From contig DITJ01000033.1 in NCBI GenBank assembly GCA_002422795.1, forward strand, positions 1 through 30,619: a stretch of DNA of 30,619 nt. The letters are read 5' to 3'. The notes under the pieces are model-generated. The model searched no databases. It had not been told where the DNA came from and saw only the letters and a program-made list of their open reading frames with translations. Source of the stretch: Alphaproteobacteria bacterium UBA6187. Its GTDB lineage: Bacteria > Pseudomonadota > Alphaproteobacteria > Rickettsiales > UBA6187. Of this stretch, positions 6,947-14,596 are shown piece by piece (position 1 is the first letter of the stretch; each line of letters starts with the position of its first letter). The translations under genes were made by a program, and so were the position numbers.

Positions 6947-8179
6947 CTATAATTTTGATTCTCCAGGCACTACATCATTCACTGCCTCATGGCTTTTTGC
7001 CGCCATCCTTGCGGCCGTTCCCAGCAAAGAATCGCGATGCTTGAGGAATAATAACTTTTCCGCATCAGCAAGCTTTTTTCCTGAGCCAGCATGCATTGCA
7101 AGAGGGTTTACATGATAACCTTTTTCAATTACTTCATAATGCAAGTGGGGGCCGGTTGATTTTCCGGTTGAGCCTACATAGCCAATAACCTGTCCCTGGC
7201 TTACTTTTGAACCGCGCTGTAATTTCTGCGCATAACCGTTTAAATGCGCATAAGCTGTTGTGTAAATACCATTATGGAATATTTTTATATATTTTCCATA
7301 ACTTCCCTTACGCGTCATTTCAACAACAATACCATTGCCTGCTGCATATACAGGTGTTCCTGTTGGGGCTGCGAAATCAACGCCTTTATGCACTTTGGTA
7401 AAGCCAAGTATAGGGTGGTGGCGGCTGCCATAGCCTGAAGAAATGCGCGCACCGTTTACGGGTGTTTTCAGCAGCGATTTCCTGACACTTTCTCCATCTT
7501 CAGTATAAAAATCCGTGCGGCCTTCTTTGTCTGTGTAACGGAATATTGAGAATGTGCCACGTTCTACAACAAGATTTGTATATAATATATCGCCATTGCC
7601 TATTAATTTACCCTCTTCATTATAAAGCCCTTCATATAGCACTTCCAACTCATTTCCTTGCACAACATCCCTTTGGAAGTCTACATCATAGCTATACGCC
7701 TTCACAAGCTCGTTAAACATTTCATGGGAAAGCCCGGCATTCATTGCGGCAGCAAATAGGGTTGCCCCCACGGTTGCATGGATGTAAATTAACTTTGGCT
7801 GATTCTTACTTTCAAAAACATTTGCAAAGAAAATATCGCTATCTAGCCTTGTTACCTGTATTTTGGATTTACCCACCCTGATTTCCATAGATGAAAAACG
7901 TATTTGCTTTCCTTCTTCATCCATTATTTCAAAGTTTATTTTTATCTTTTGGCTGGCATTGAGTTTTTTGATGTCATAAACATTCTTTAGTTCATCAATA
8001 ACATTAGCAGTGTCAGCTTTATTTATACCTACAGATAATAATAAGTCTTTAATGGATCCCCCCTCTTTCATTTCTACTGTTACGGAATCAAGGTTCTTTT
8101 CGGCCAGGGCAGGGCTATTTGCGCTGAGCAAGATTAGAATTGGGAGGATAATGCGGATAAGGAATTTATTTATGATCAT
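6947..8179 (-). CDS. M23-family murein DD-endopeptidase (MepM-like)
   Basis: This 410-residue exported enzyme should cut peptide cross-links of peptidoglycan in the periplasm. It has an N-terminal signal peptide or anchor (residues 1-26), a substrate-gating region (about 30-230) and an M23 zinc peptidase domain (about 240-360). The zinc ligands and catalytic residues are visible: H264-x3-D268 (HKGVD), H312 in AYAHL, and H345-x-H347 (GPHLHYEV). The C-terminal 50 residues are an unassigned tail. The start overlaps the last 14 bp of pgsA, so the two genes are probably translationally coupled. The overall architecture matches MepM/YebA proteins. Confidence 0.9.
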   Translation of the reverse strand: MIINKFLIRIILPILILLSANSPALAEKNLDSVTVEMKEGGSIKDLLLSVGINKADTANVIDELKNVYDIKKLNASQKIKINFEIMDEEGKQIRFSSMEIRVGKSKIQVTRLDSDIFFANVFESKNQPKLIYIHATVGATLFAAAMNAGLSHEMFNELVKAYSYDVDFQRDVVQGNELEVLYEGLYNEEGKLIGNGDILYTNLVVERGTFSIFRYTDKEGRTDFYTEDGESVRKSLLKTPVNGARISSGYGSRHHPILGFTKVHKGVDFAAPTGTPVYAAGNGIVVEMTRKGSYGKYIKIFHNGIYTTAYAHLNGYAQKLQRGSKVSQGQVIGYVGSTGKSTGPHLHYEVIEKGYHVNPLAMHAGSGKKLADAEKLLFLKHRDSLLGTAARMAAKSHEAVNDVVPGESKL

Positions 8180-8762
8180 TTTCAGCAGTCATATACTTTA
8201 GTCCAGCCTTCAAATAAACATATCCGGTGAAAGTTGTAAGTATAGCCGCAATCCACAATAGTATTTTTCCAAGAAGCACAGTAAGATGCGTGGATGTAAT
8301 TTGCTCTACATCCGCAATGCTAGGCCCTTCAACACCAAGAAGAAGCAGGAATATTGCAGCCATTTGCACGGCAGTTTTAAATTTTGCCAGCGTGGAAACC
8401 GGCACACTTACATTAATTTCAGCGAGAAACTCACGAAGACCAGAAACTAGTATTTCGCGGCATAATATAGCAAGTGCTGGAATTATCTCCATCCCTGCAA
8501 TACCATCAACATGGGTTAGCATTAATAGCGCGGTTGCCACAAGGAGCTTATCTGCAATCGGATCAAGGAAGCGCCCCAGGCTTGATTGTGCCTTTAAAAT
8601 ACGCGCCAGATATCCATCAAAATAATCAGTAACACTGGCAAAAAGGAATAATCCTGCCGCAACCCAGTGATAAAGCTTAGCTTCTATATAGAAAGATGCA
8701 ATCAATATCGGAATTATGGCAATTCTTGAGATAGTTAAGATATTGGGAATGTTTTTGTTCAT
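8166..8762 (-). CDS. pgsA: CDP-diacylglycerol--glycerol-3-phosphate 3-phosphatidyltransferase
   Basis: This integral membrane enzyme makes phosphatidylglycerol phosphate from CDP-diacylglycerol and glycerol 3-phosphate, the committed step to phosphatidylglycerol and cardiolipin. The CDP-alcohol phosphotransferase motif is complete: D46-x2-D49-G50-x2-A53-R54-x8-G63-x3-D67-x3-D71. At 198 residues, with hydrophobic segments around 12-25, 31-44, 73-95 and 130-190, it has normal length. The start is the ATG at 8762. It is the first visible gene of the minus-strand run towards the M23 peptidase. Confidence 0.93.
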   Translation of the reverse strand: MNKNIPNILTISRIAIIPILIASFYIEAKLYHWVAAGLFLFASVTDYFDGYLARILKAQSSLGRFLDPIADKLLVATALLMLTHVDGIAGMEIIPALAILCREILVSGLREFLAEINVSVPVSTLAKFKTAVQMAAIFLLLLGVEGPSIADVEQITSTHLTVLLGKILLWIAAILTTFTGYVYLKAGLKYMTAENDHK

Positions 8763-9010
8763 ATTACCAAATTTATAGAAAAAGATATTGCTATTATATA
8801 AACAAATTATATCAGTGCAATTAAGCTGGCAAGCACGGATTTAAGTTTTTATAGTAAATTTTATAAAGCAGCGCCGTTTCCTTATCACTCCAGATGCTAT
8901 GAGCGTGAGAAGCTGAGGAGTGCGGAGTGTGCTTAAGAATGCATGATCCCGCTAGGCTGAAATGCAATAAAGTTGACGATCAGATGCGTAATTGGAATTG
9001 TCTTGAAGAC

Positions 9011-9694
9011 TTAAATCTCCACCAACTCACCATCTTTCAAGGTAACAATCCTATCCACTTTTTTTGCAAGGTCCATATTATGGGTTACCATTAAAACGGA
9101 AAGACCGATAGAGCGGGCAGTTTCAAGCAGAAGCCCGAAAACAATTGCAGCTGTGTGCGGGTCAAGGTTGCCAGTTGGCTCATCGGCAAGCAGGATGGAT
9201 GGTTTATTTACGATAGCGCGCGCAATGGCAACGCGCTGCTGCTCACCGCCGGAAAGCTCAGATGGTCTGTGCTTCTCACGCTGTGCAAGGCCAAGGAATT
9301 TTAGCACCTCATGGGCGCGCATTGCCGCTTCTTTCTTTTTTGCACCGCCAATCATCTGTGGTATTATTATATTTTCCAGTGCGGAAAATTCAGGCAATAA
9401 ATGATGGAACTGGTAAATAAAGCCAATTTCCTTTTGCCTGGTTTTGGTGCGCGCGGAATCACCCGCTTTTGCATAATCCTGACCGTTTATTATAATCTTG
9501 CCGGAATCTGCGCCATCTAATAACCCGGCAATTTGCAGTAATGTAGTTTTACCAGAGCCGCTGGGGCCAACAAACGCCACCACTTCGCCTTCTGCTATTT
9601 GCAGTGACGCATTTTTAAGTATTACCAGCTTTTCTTTACCCTGCTTATAGGATTTAGATACGCCCTGAAGTTCTAATGAATATTTTTTACTCAT
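9011..9694 (-). CDS. lolD: Lipoprotein-releasing ABC transporter ATPase LolD
   Basis: This is the ATP-binding subunit of the LolCDE-type complex, which extracts outer-membrane lipoproteins from the inner membrane. All ABC motifs are present in 227 residues: Walker A GPSGSGKT (43-50), Q-loop Q95, signature LSGGEQQ (147-153), Walker B ILLADEP with D171 and E172, and H-loop H205. I start it at 9694, where the ATG overlaps the lolC stop by 8 bp. An upstream in-frame ATG at 9778 would add 28 residues lying wholly inside the lolC gene. Confidence 0.93.
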   Translation of the reverse strand: MSKKYSLELQGVSKSYKQGKEKLVILKNASLQIAEGEVVAFVGPSGSGKTTLLQIAGLLDGADSGKIIINGQDYAKAGDSARTKTRQKEIGFIYQFHHLLPEFSALENIIIPQMIGGAKKKEAAMRAHEVLKFLGLAQREKHRPSELSGGEQQRVAIARAIVNKPSILLADEPTGNLDPHTAAIVFGLLLETARSIGLSVLMVTHNMDLAKKVDRIVTLKDGELVEI

Positions 9695-10931
9695 AACGAA
9701 GTGCCTCCGCAGGATCCTGGCGGGAAGCTTTCCAGGCCGGATATATTGTCGCAATAAATGAGAAGAACAGCCCCACAAACACCGATTTCATCACATCATC
9801 CGCCCGCACATCCGAAGGCAGTTCAGATAAGAAATATATCACGGGATCAAATAACCTTGTGCCTATCATTGCCTCTAACCATTGCTTTATTGTATCAATA
9901 TTTAAGGCAAAGCTGATACCCAAAATAAACCCTGCAAGCGTGCCCGAAACCCCGATTGCCGAACCACACAGGAAAAACACCCGCATGATAGAAGCCCGGC
10001 TTGCGCCCATAGTACGGAGTATTGCAATATCGCGCCCCTTATCATTCACAAGCATAATCAGGCTGGAGATAATATTAAATGCGGCAATAAATACAATTAA
10101 AGTAAGGATTAAAAACATTACTGTGCGTTCAACTTTAAGCGCATTGAAAAGGCTGGCATTAATCATTTGCCAATCGCGCACCGCATAAAGCTGGTCTAGC
10201 TGGTTAAAAATGCCTTGCGCCATTATTTGTGATTTATCCGGGTCTTTTATCATCACCTCAATTCCGCTTACAGACTCAGGGAATTTAAAGAATACTTGCG
10301 CAGCTTCCAGCGGCATGAATATGCCCGATGCATCATATTCATACATACCAGCTTCAAATATCGCTGCAACTATATATCTTTTCATGCGCGGCATAGTGCC
10401 TATAGCAGTTGCGCGGCCTTGCGGAGAAATCAGAGTAACTTGGTCACCCACAGCAACACTTAAATTTGAGGCAAGCTGCTTACCTATCATTATTACGTCA
10501 CTGCCCTTGAAATCCGCTAAAACGCCATCGACAACATGCTCAGATATAAGCGGCCTTTTCATCAAATTATCAAGGGTAATCCCCTTAACAATAACGCCTG
10601 TAGTAGTTTCGCCAGATATTGCCATTGCCTGGCCATCTATCACCGCGCTTGATGAAATAACGCCATCCATTCTGGAGAGTGTTTTTTCTATGGAAATGTA
10701 ATCGCTAAGTGTGCGTTCATAGCCGGAAATAGTTATATGCCCGGAAAGACCAAGTATTTTCTTGGTAATTTCAACGCGGAAGCCATTCATTACCGACATA
10801 ACCACAATTAACGTAGCCACACCCAGCATAATTCCGCCAAAGGAAAACCCTGCAATAACGGAAATAAACCCCTCACGCCTTTTAGCGCGCAAGTACCGGG
10901 AAGCCATCATTATTTCGAGTGGTGAGAACAT
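9687..10931 (-). CDS. lolC: Lipoprotein-releasing system permease LolC/LolE family
   Basis: This 414-residue inner-membrane protein has the LolC/LolE layout: one membrane helix near residues 25-48, a large periplasmic domain (about 50-260) and three C-terminal helices (about 268-292, 315-340 and 378-400) with the MacB/FtsX-like permease core (GRDIAILRTMGASRASIMRVF). It pairs with LolD, whose gene overlaps it by 8 bp. A single LolC/E-type gene is visible, as is common in alphaproteobacteria, so the complex may use two copies of it. hepT ends only 7 bp upstream. Confidence 0.92.
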   Translation of the reverse strand: MFSPLEIMMASRYLRAKRREGFISVIAGFSFGGIMLGVATLIVVMSVMNGFRVEITKKILGLSGHITISGYERTLSDYISIEKTLSRMDGVISSSAVIDGQAMAISGETTTGVIVKGITLDNLMKRPLISEHVVDGVLADFKGSDVIMIGKQLASNLSVAVGDQVTLISPQGRATAIGTMPRMKRYIVAAIFEAGMYEYDASGIFMPLEAAQVFFKFPESVSGIEVMIKDPDKSQIMAQGIFNQLDQLYAVRDWQMINASLFNALKVERTVMFLILTLIVFIAAFNIISSLIMLVNDKGRDIAILRTMGASRASIMRVFFLCGSAIGVSGTLAGFILGISFALNIDTIKQWLEAMIGTRLFDPVIYFLSELPSDVRADDVMKSVFVGLFFSFIATIYPAWKASRQDPAEALRYE

Positions 10932-10938
10932 TTTGTTA

Positions 10939-11268
10939 CTATAATTCTTTTATTATTTTCTGGATATTTTCTAGTAAAATATGCAGGTCATTATCTGCAA
11001 TATTCCACACCATATTAAAGTTAACCCGTGAATATTCATGAGCAATGATATTCCGCATAGCTTTTATTTCACGCCATTCAACACTTGGATACTTATTTTT
11101 TATATCTTCAGATATTTTAGCAGTGGCTTCGCCAATTATCTCAAGATTACGCTCCACAGCGCGATAAGTTTTAAGATCACGTATACCATCTGATACAAAA
11201 GATTCTATTTCTCCAATAGCATCACATATATCTTCAAGATAGATTAAATCACTTTTCACTTGCTTCAT
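10939..11268 (-). CDS. hepT: HepT-like ribonuclease toxin (DUF86)
   Basis: This 109-residue helical protein carries the HEPN active-site motif R-x4-H-x-Y as R72-NIIA-H77-E-Y79. This is the toxin of MntA/HepT toxin-antitoxin pairs, a HEPN ribonuclease kept inactive when its partner adds AMP groups to the tyrosine. The ATG overlaps the mntA stop in an ATGA junction, so the two genes are coupled. Both catalytic residues and the target tyrosine are intact, so it appears functional. The gene is unusual in standing directly before lolC within a housekeeping cluster. Confidence 0.9.
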   Translation of the reverse strand: MKQVKSDLIYLEDICDAIGEIESFVSDGIRDLKTYRAVERNLEIIGEATAKISEDIKNKYPSVEWREIKAMRNIIAHEYSRVNFNMVWNIADNDLHILLENIQKIIKEL

Positions 11269-11552
11269 AGAGGAACAGAATCCTCGTCTACGAACTGTTT
11301 TAAGCGTGGTTTAATTGAACCAGATTCTACCAGATCAACATCCTCTCCAAGTAAATCTTCAAGGCTAACTTTAAGCCTGGCGAAATCCATAAGGCTTTTG
11401 TCTTTTTGAATATCAATTAATAAATCTATATCGCTCGATTTATTAGCTTCACCACGGGCAACCGAACCAAACACACGAATATTCCCGGCACCATATTGGT
11501 TAGCCAGGGCAATAATTTCCTGTTTATGGGTTCTTAAGGTTTCAATATCCAT
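11265..11552 (-). CDS. mntA: MntA-like minimal nucleotidyltransferase antitoxin
   Basis: This 95-residue protein has the minimal nucleotidyltransferase motif G29-S30-x10-D41-x-D43 (GSVARGEANKSSDID), which binds metal and ATP. In characterised MntA/HepT pairs it AMPylates the HepT toxin and so neutralises it. Length and domain content are those of the family. It is translated before hepT and overlaps it by four bases. The 76-bp gap to the upstream proS gene holds a 7-bp repeat array. Confidence 0.9.
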   Translation of the reverse strand: MDIETLRTHKQEIIALANQYGAGNIRVFGSVARGEANKSSDIDLLIDIQKDKSLMDFARLKVSLEDLLGEDVDLVESGSIKPRLKQFVDEDSVPL

Positions 11553-11598
11553 ATCACTATAGTTTTAATTGCCAGTATGGCGTGAGTATATACACTTT

Positions 11599-11634
11599 AA
11601 CGATAAACGATAAACGATAAACGACAAACTATAA
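11599..11634. repeat. 7-bp repeat array at the proS stop
   Basis: Degenerate heptamers follow each other without spacers: ACGATAA three times, then ACGACAA, ACTATAA and ACTACAA, the last of which extends a few bases past 11634. The array overlaps the final proS codons and stop. A single inverted unit (TATAGTTT, about 11567-11574) faces AAACTATA at its end. It belongs to the same class as the arrays at 12922, 22669 and 24924. Confidence 0.75.
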
Positions 11635-12918
11635 ACTACAAACGCTCTTAATTGCCGATTCAACCGATACCTCTTCCTTAAGCCCCGTTTTACGGTTCTT
11701 AAGTTCCACAGTGCCAGCCTTAACACCGCGCGGACCAACTGCAATCTGCCACGGCAGACCGATTAAGTCCATACTGGCAAATTTACTGCCTGCTGAATTA
11801 TCAGTATCATCATAAAGCACTTCTATTCCTGCTTTTTCTAAAGCAATATACATTTCATCACATACTTTTGTGCAATCTGCATCATTGGCTTTCAGGTTAA
11901 TTATACCAACCTTAAACGGAGTCACCGACTGCGGCCAGATTATGCCCGCATCATCATGTGAAGATTCGATTATAGCGCCAAGAAGCCTTGATACCCCAAT
12001 GCCATAAGAACCCATGTTAGGGTGGAAAGACTTACCTTCCTTATCATTTATAAGTACATTCATAGATTTGGTATATTTATCACCAAAATTGAAAATATGG
12101 CCAACTTCAATGCCGCGTTTAGCCCTCAATTTATCGGCTGGAACAGGGCAATTAGCTGCATCATGCTTTTCATCGGCGGCAGCGTATAATTTGCGAAGCG
12201 ATGGCACATCCAATGTATCTTGCTTGAGCAATTCTTCAAATTCCACATCGTAATAAAGCGCACTTTCGCCTGTTTCTGCAAGTACCTGGAATTCATGGCT
12301 TAAATCACCACCTATTGCACCGTTATCAGCGCGCACAGGAATCGCGGTAAGGCCAAGGCGCTTGAATGTATTTAAATATGCAACATACATATTATCGTAT
12401 GATGCCTTTGCCGATTCATAATCCATATCGAAGCTATAAGCATCTTTCATCAGGAATTCACGACCACGCATAACCCCAAAACGCGGACGGATTTCATCGC
12501 GGAATTTCCACTGGATATTATATAAATTAATCGGAAGTTCTTTATAAGATTTTACGTTATTCCTGAAAATATCAGTTACCACTTCTTCTGCGGTGGGGCC
12601 AAAAAGCATATCGCGTTTATGGCGGTCCTTTATACGCAGCATTTCCTGCCCGTAATCCTCATAACGGCCTGATTCCTGCCATAATTCTGCTGGCTGCAAA
12701 GTTGGCATTAATATCTCTATTGCCCCTGCTTTATCCATCTCCTGCCGCACGATATTTTCAACTTTCCTAAGGATACGCAGACCCAACGGCAGCCAGTTAT
12801 AAATACCTGAGCCAAGCTGGCGGATCATACCGCTACGCAGCATAAGGCGGTGCGAAACAATGCTTGCGTCCGATGGAGTTTCTTTGAGGATAGGGAGGAA
12901 GTAGGAGGAGAGTTTCAT
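11629..12918 (-). CDS. proS: Prolyl-tRNA synthetase, compact type
   Basis: This class II aminoacyl-tRNA synthetase charges tRNA-Pro. Motif 2 (FRDEIRPRFGVMRGREF, about residues 139-155) and motif 3 (GSYGIGVSRLLGAI, about 303-316) are clear, as is the TAEE loop near 109-112. At 429 residues it lacks the roughly 180-residue editing insertion of the E. coli-type enzyme between motifs 2 and 3, as expected for the short alphaproteobacterial and rickettsial form. The C-terminal anticodon-binding domain is present. The ATG at 12918 has no visible Shine-Dalgarno sequence; a 7-bp repeat array begins 3 bp upstream instead. Confidence 0.94.
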   Translation of the reverse strand: MKLSSYFLPILKETPSDASIVSHRLMLRSGMIRQLGSGIYNWLPLGLRILRKVENIVRQEMDKAGAIEILMPTLQPAELWQESGRYEDYGQEMLRIKDRHKRDMLFGPTAEEVVTDIFRNNVKSYKELPINLYNIQWKFRDEIRPRFGVMRGREFLMKDAYSFDMDYESAKASYDNMYVAYLNTFKRLGLTAIPVRADNGAIGGDLSHEFQVLAETGESALYYDVEFEELLKQDTLDVPSLRKLYAAADEKHDAANCPVPADKLRAKRGIEVGHIFNFGDKYTKSMNVLINDKEGKSFHPNMGSYGIGVSRLLGAIIESSHDDAGIIWPQSVTPFKVGIINLKANDADCTKVCDEMYIALEKAGIEVLYDDTDNSAGSKFASMDLIGLPWQIAVGPRGVKAGTVELKNRKTGLKEEVSVESAIKSVCSL

Positions 12919-12921
12919 AAA

Positions 12922-13010
12922 AATTTAAGATTTAAGATTTAAGATTGAAGATTGAAGATTTAAGATGTCGACTCTTTAAATCATAAATCTTAAATCTTCA
13001 ATCTTAAATC
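12922..13010. repeat. Inverted 7-bp repeat array between DUF1467 gene and proS
   Basis: The left half (12922-12966) is about six head-to-tail heptamers, AAGATTT or AAGATTG. The right half (12974-13010) is the inverse, AAATCTT and CAATCTT units. A spacer of about 8 bp separates them, so the whole can form a hairpin of about 35 bp per arm. It fills nearly all of the space between the DUF1467 gene stop and the proS start codon. Confidence 0.85.
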
Positions 13011-13015
13011 CTTAT

Positions 13016-13258
13016 CTACTCCCTCGGGCTCATAAAATCAAGATAACCATTACTCAGCAGGAAAAAAAATGTGAAAGTGAGTATGGCGGTTATTATTGTG
13101 GTGATAATTGCCTTCTTCAGCAGATTAGCGTTTTTAGGTGAGCTTACAGCATTACCCTTTTCCGGGCTTTCATCCCTTTGCACGCCAATAGGCAAGGTGA
13201 TAAAGAATATCATCCACCAGATCATTACAAAGGTTAGGGTTACGGTTGCTGGGTTCAT
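13016..13258 (-). CDS. DUF1467 family small membrane protein
   Basis: This 80-residue inner-membrane protein has two hydrophobic helices (about 7-25 and 50-70) around the motif WWMIFFITLPIGV. This is the DUF1467 family, found upstream of proS in many alphaproteobacteria; its function is unknown. Conservation of the order DUF1467, proS, lolC, lolD is known for the group and supports the call. The gene follows directly after the stop of a doubtful 73-codon frame. Confidence 0.85.
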   Translation of the reverse strand: MNPATVTLTFVMIWWMIFFITLPIGVQRDESPEKGNAVSSPKNANLLKKAIITTIITAILTFTFFFLLSNGYLDFMSPRE

Positions 13259-13480
13259 CTATTTAGCTATGCTTCCGTTACTTTCTTCCTTCCTTGATTT
13301 CATGCGTTTCATCCATGAGGTTCGTTCATTCATTTCCTGCCAGCCTTCTAAACTTCCAACGTAGAAACTACTTTTCAATGAAGAAGCACCATTCTCCAAA
13401 GTCGGTTTACTAGGTATTGCTATTGATTCACTAGCGGCACGCTCTCTTCCGGGCTGTCCTGCTATATTTCCCTTTGACAT
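13259..13480 (-). CDS. Possible small charged protein
   Basis: This 73-codon frame ends one base before the DUF1467 start codon and has AAGGG at good spacing before its ATG, so it could be a translated leader gene of the cluster. The product is polar, with a basic C-terminus (SWMKRMKSRKEE) and no recognisable domain. The position and ribosome-binding site favour a real gene. The unremarkable composition and lack of a known family argue against it. Confidence 0.35.
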   Translation of the reverse strand: MSKGNIAGQPGRERAASESIAIPSKPTLENGASSLKSSFYVGSLEGWQEMNERTSWMKRMKSRKEESNGSIAK

Positions 13481-13540
13481 AAATACCCTTTTTAATAGTT
13501 ATAATTTGATCGATGTAACGCTATATATACAATGGCAAAT

Positions 13541-13575
13541 AAAAAGTCTATTGATTTATTGCATATTTTTCTTAA
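13541..13575. repeat. Direct repeat A (partner at 14169)
   Basis: About 35 bp here match 14169-14203 with roughly five differences (AAAAAGTC, then ATTTATTG, then CTTAA in both). The similarity weakens on either side. In the minus direction both copies read the end of a basic peptide followed by TAA, so they may be two copies of one degraded gene end. Confidence 0.55.
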
Positions 13576-13706
13576 ATTTATATTTTGCACGTATCGGAAA
13601 GTTATATACGTTACATTGGAAGCTAGTTTTTATCCCTCTGTACGCTTTGGCAGTGCGATAGAAACATCCTTCAGCATGCTCAATAAAAGTTAGGGGTGTT
13701 GCGGGG

Positions 13707-14099
13707 TTATCTGCTAATCCCGGCGTTTTGCCCTTCTTCAAAATCCTTAATTTTGATATATTTTAAAAATCCATCTTCAAACCGAACATCCATAACCCTT
13801 TTATCATATACCGGAATCGGAACCACGCCCGTATATTCCAAGCTAGACAGAATACTAACTTTTTGTACATCTCTGTATTTACGCAATATTTCCATTCTAA
13901 ACCGCATTTCTTCTTCATGGCCTGGTGTGTTATTATGCGTCAATTTATTACGGTAATCCCGCTCTTTCTCTATGGCGAACTCTTCTTGCCAACTTATAAA
14001 ATTACGCGCAGCATTGTTATATTTGTTAATCTCTCCTTCATTTCTCTTAAGCTGTTCTTCTTCTTCCTCCCTCATTCTTATATAAAGGTGATTGTTCAT
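13707..14099 (-). CDS. Hypothetical charged protein
   Basis: This 130-residue protein has a strongly charged, probably coiled-coil N-terminal half (REEEEEQLKRNEGEINK... to about residue 85) and a C-terminal part with strand-like segments (YTGVVPIPVYDKRVMDVRFEDGFLKYIKIK). I recognise no family. No signal peptide is visible. The start is uncertain: the ATG at 14099 and the one at 14075 both lack a good ribosome-binding site. It lies in a region of decayed sequence and may be an accessory gene. Confidence 0.5.
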   Translation of the reverse strand: MNNHLYIRMREEEEEQLKRNEGEINKYNNAARNFISWQEEFAIEKERDYRNKLTHNNTPGHEEEMRFRMEILRKYRDVQKVSILSSLEYTGVVPIPVYDKRVMDVRFEDGFLKYIKIKDFEEGQNAGISR

Positions 14100-14168
14100 A
14101 ATCTGCCAACATTAGAGAGTTAATAATTTAACAATTTAATCTGTATAACAATGTATGCACACATTGCT

Positions 14169-14203
14169 AAAAAGTCCATTAATTTATTGTATATTTCTTC
14201 TTA
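14169..14203. repeat. Direct repeat B (partner at 13541)
   Basis: See repeat A: about 35 bp with roughly five differences, in the same orientation, 628 bp apart. It lies just upstream of the 130-residue hypothetical gene. Confidence 0.55.
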
Positions 14204-14285
14204 ATCTCATATCCTCTTGTTATTCCATTTGATTAAATAGAGCTGTCATACTGAAATATAGAAAGCCATAAATTTGCTTGTTAAG

Positions 14286-14426
14286 TCAAAGTAATATGAT
14301 TTTATCCCGGCCATTACTACAAATCCGCAGTCTAAGAACCTGTCTGGCGTATTTTTTGCTGATTCTTTCTTCGGCTTTAGCCAGTTCAACCTGGTTTGTG
14401 ATATTAAGTTTATTTTCTAATGCCAT
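14286..14426 (-). pseudogene. Truncated N-terminus of a Fic-family protein
   Basis: A 46-codon frame starts at an ATG with GAGGG 9 bases upstream and reads ENKLNITNQVELAKAEERIS, followed by KKYARQ. This matches the conserved start of Fic/cell-filamentation proteins, in which a segment like KAKELFDSG and then the Fic domain should follow. Here the frame runs into unrelated residues and a stop, while the next frame contains RFLDCGF, so a frameshift probably occurred near residue 27. The catalytic HPFxxGNGR region is absent. It is a remnant without enzymatic function. Confidence 0.65.
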
Positions 14427-14519
14427 TTTATATTCCCTCGCCACATTTCAAATATCTTGAACATTTAAGGACATATCTGTAAAGCTGTTTTATGACTTTT
14501 TATCTGTTAAGAAGCTGTT

Positions 14520-14552
14520 GGTTTCAACTCCCCTGTTGAGGGAGTTGAAGCC
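14520..14552. other. 13-bp stem hairpin upstream of the DMT gene
   Basis: GGTTTCAACTCCC pairs with GGGAGTTGAAGCC (one G-T pair) around a 7-base loop. It ends 44 bp before the DMT transporter start. There is no T run after it. It may be a 5' leader structure or a dispersed repeat. Confidence 0.55.
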
Positions 14553-14596
14553 TGGAGACACTTCACAGTCAAAAAACATATCCTTAAAAGGTAACC

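Larger units (their letters stand above)
14100..14596. other. Decayed accessory stretch before the DMT gene
   Basis: This 497-bp stretch holds direct repeat B (14169-14203), a truncated Fic-family start on the minus strand (14286-14426) and a strong hairpin (14520-14552). Nothing else coding is supported. The mix of fragments suggests an old insertion site. Confidence 0.5.

Noticed and set aside
8880..8930. Possible hairpin (CACTCC with GGAGTG) after lolD
   Set aside because: The stem is only 6 bp with a loop of more than 20 bases and no T run, too weak to call a terminator.
9695..9778. 28-residue N-terminal extension of LolD
   Set aside because: It lies wholly inside lolC, and the family alignment starts at the ATG at 9694, which forms a normal 8-bp overlap.
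12922..13010. Heptamer arrays as a CRISPR array
   Set aside because: Units are 7 bp without spacers and no cas genes are present. CRISPR repeats are 20-50 bp with unique spacers between.
13556..13741. 61-codon frame on the minus strand
   Set aside because: It overlaps the end of the 130-residue gene, has no clear ribosome-binding site and runs into direct repeat A. It may be a degraded fragment, but no family is recognisable.
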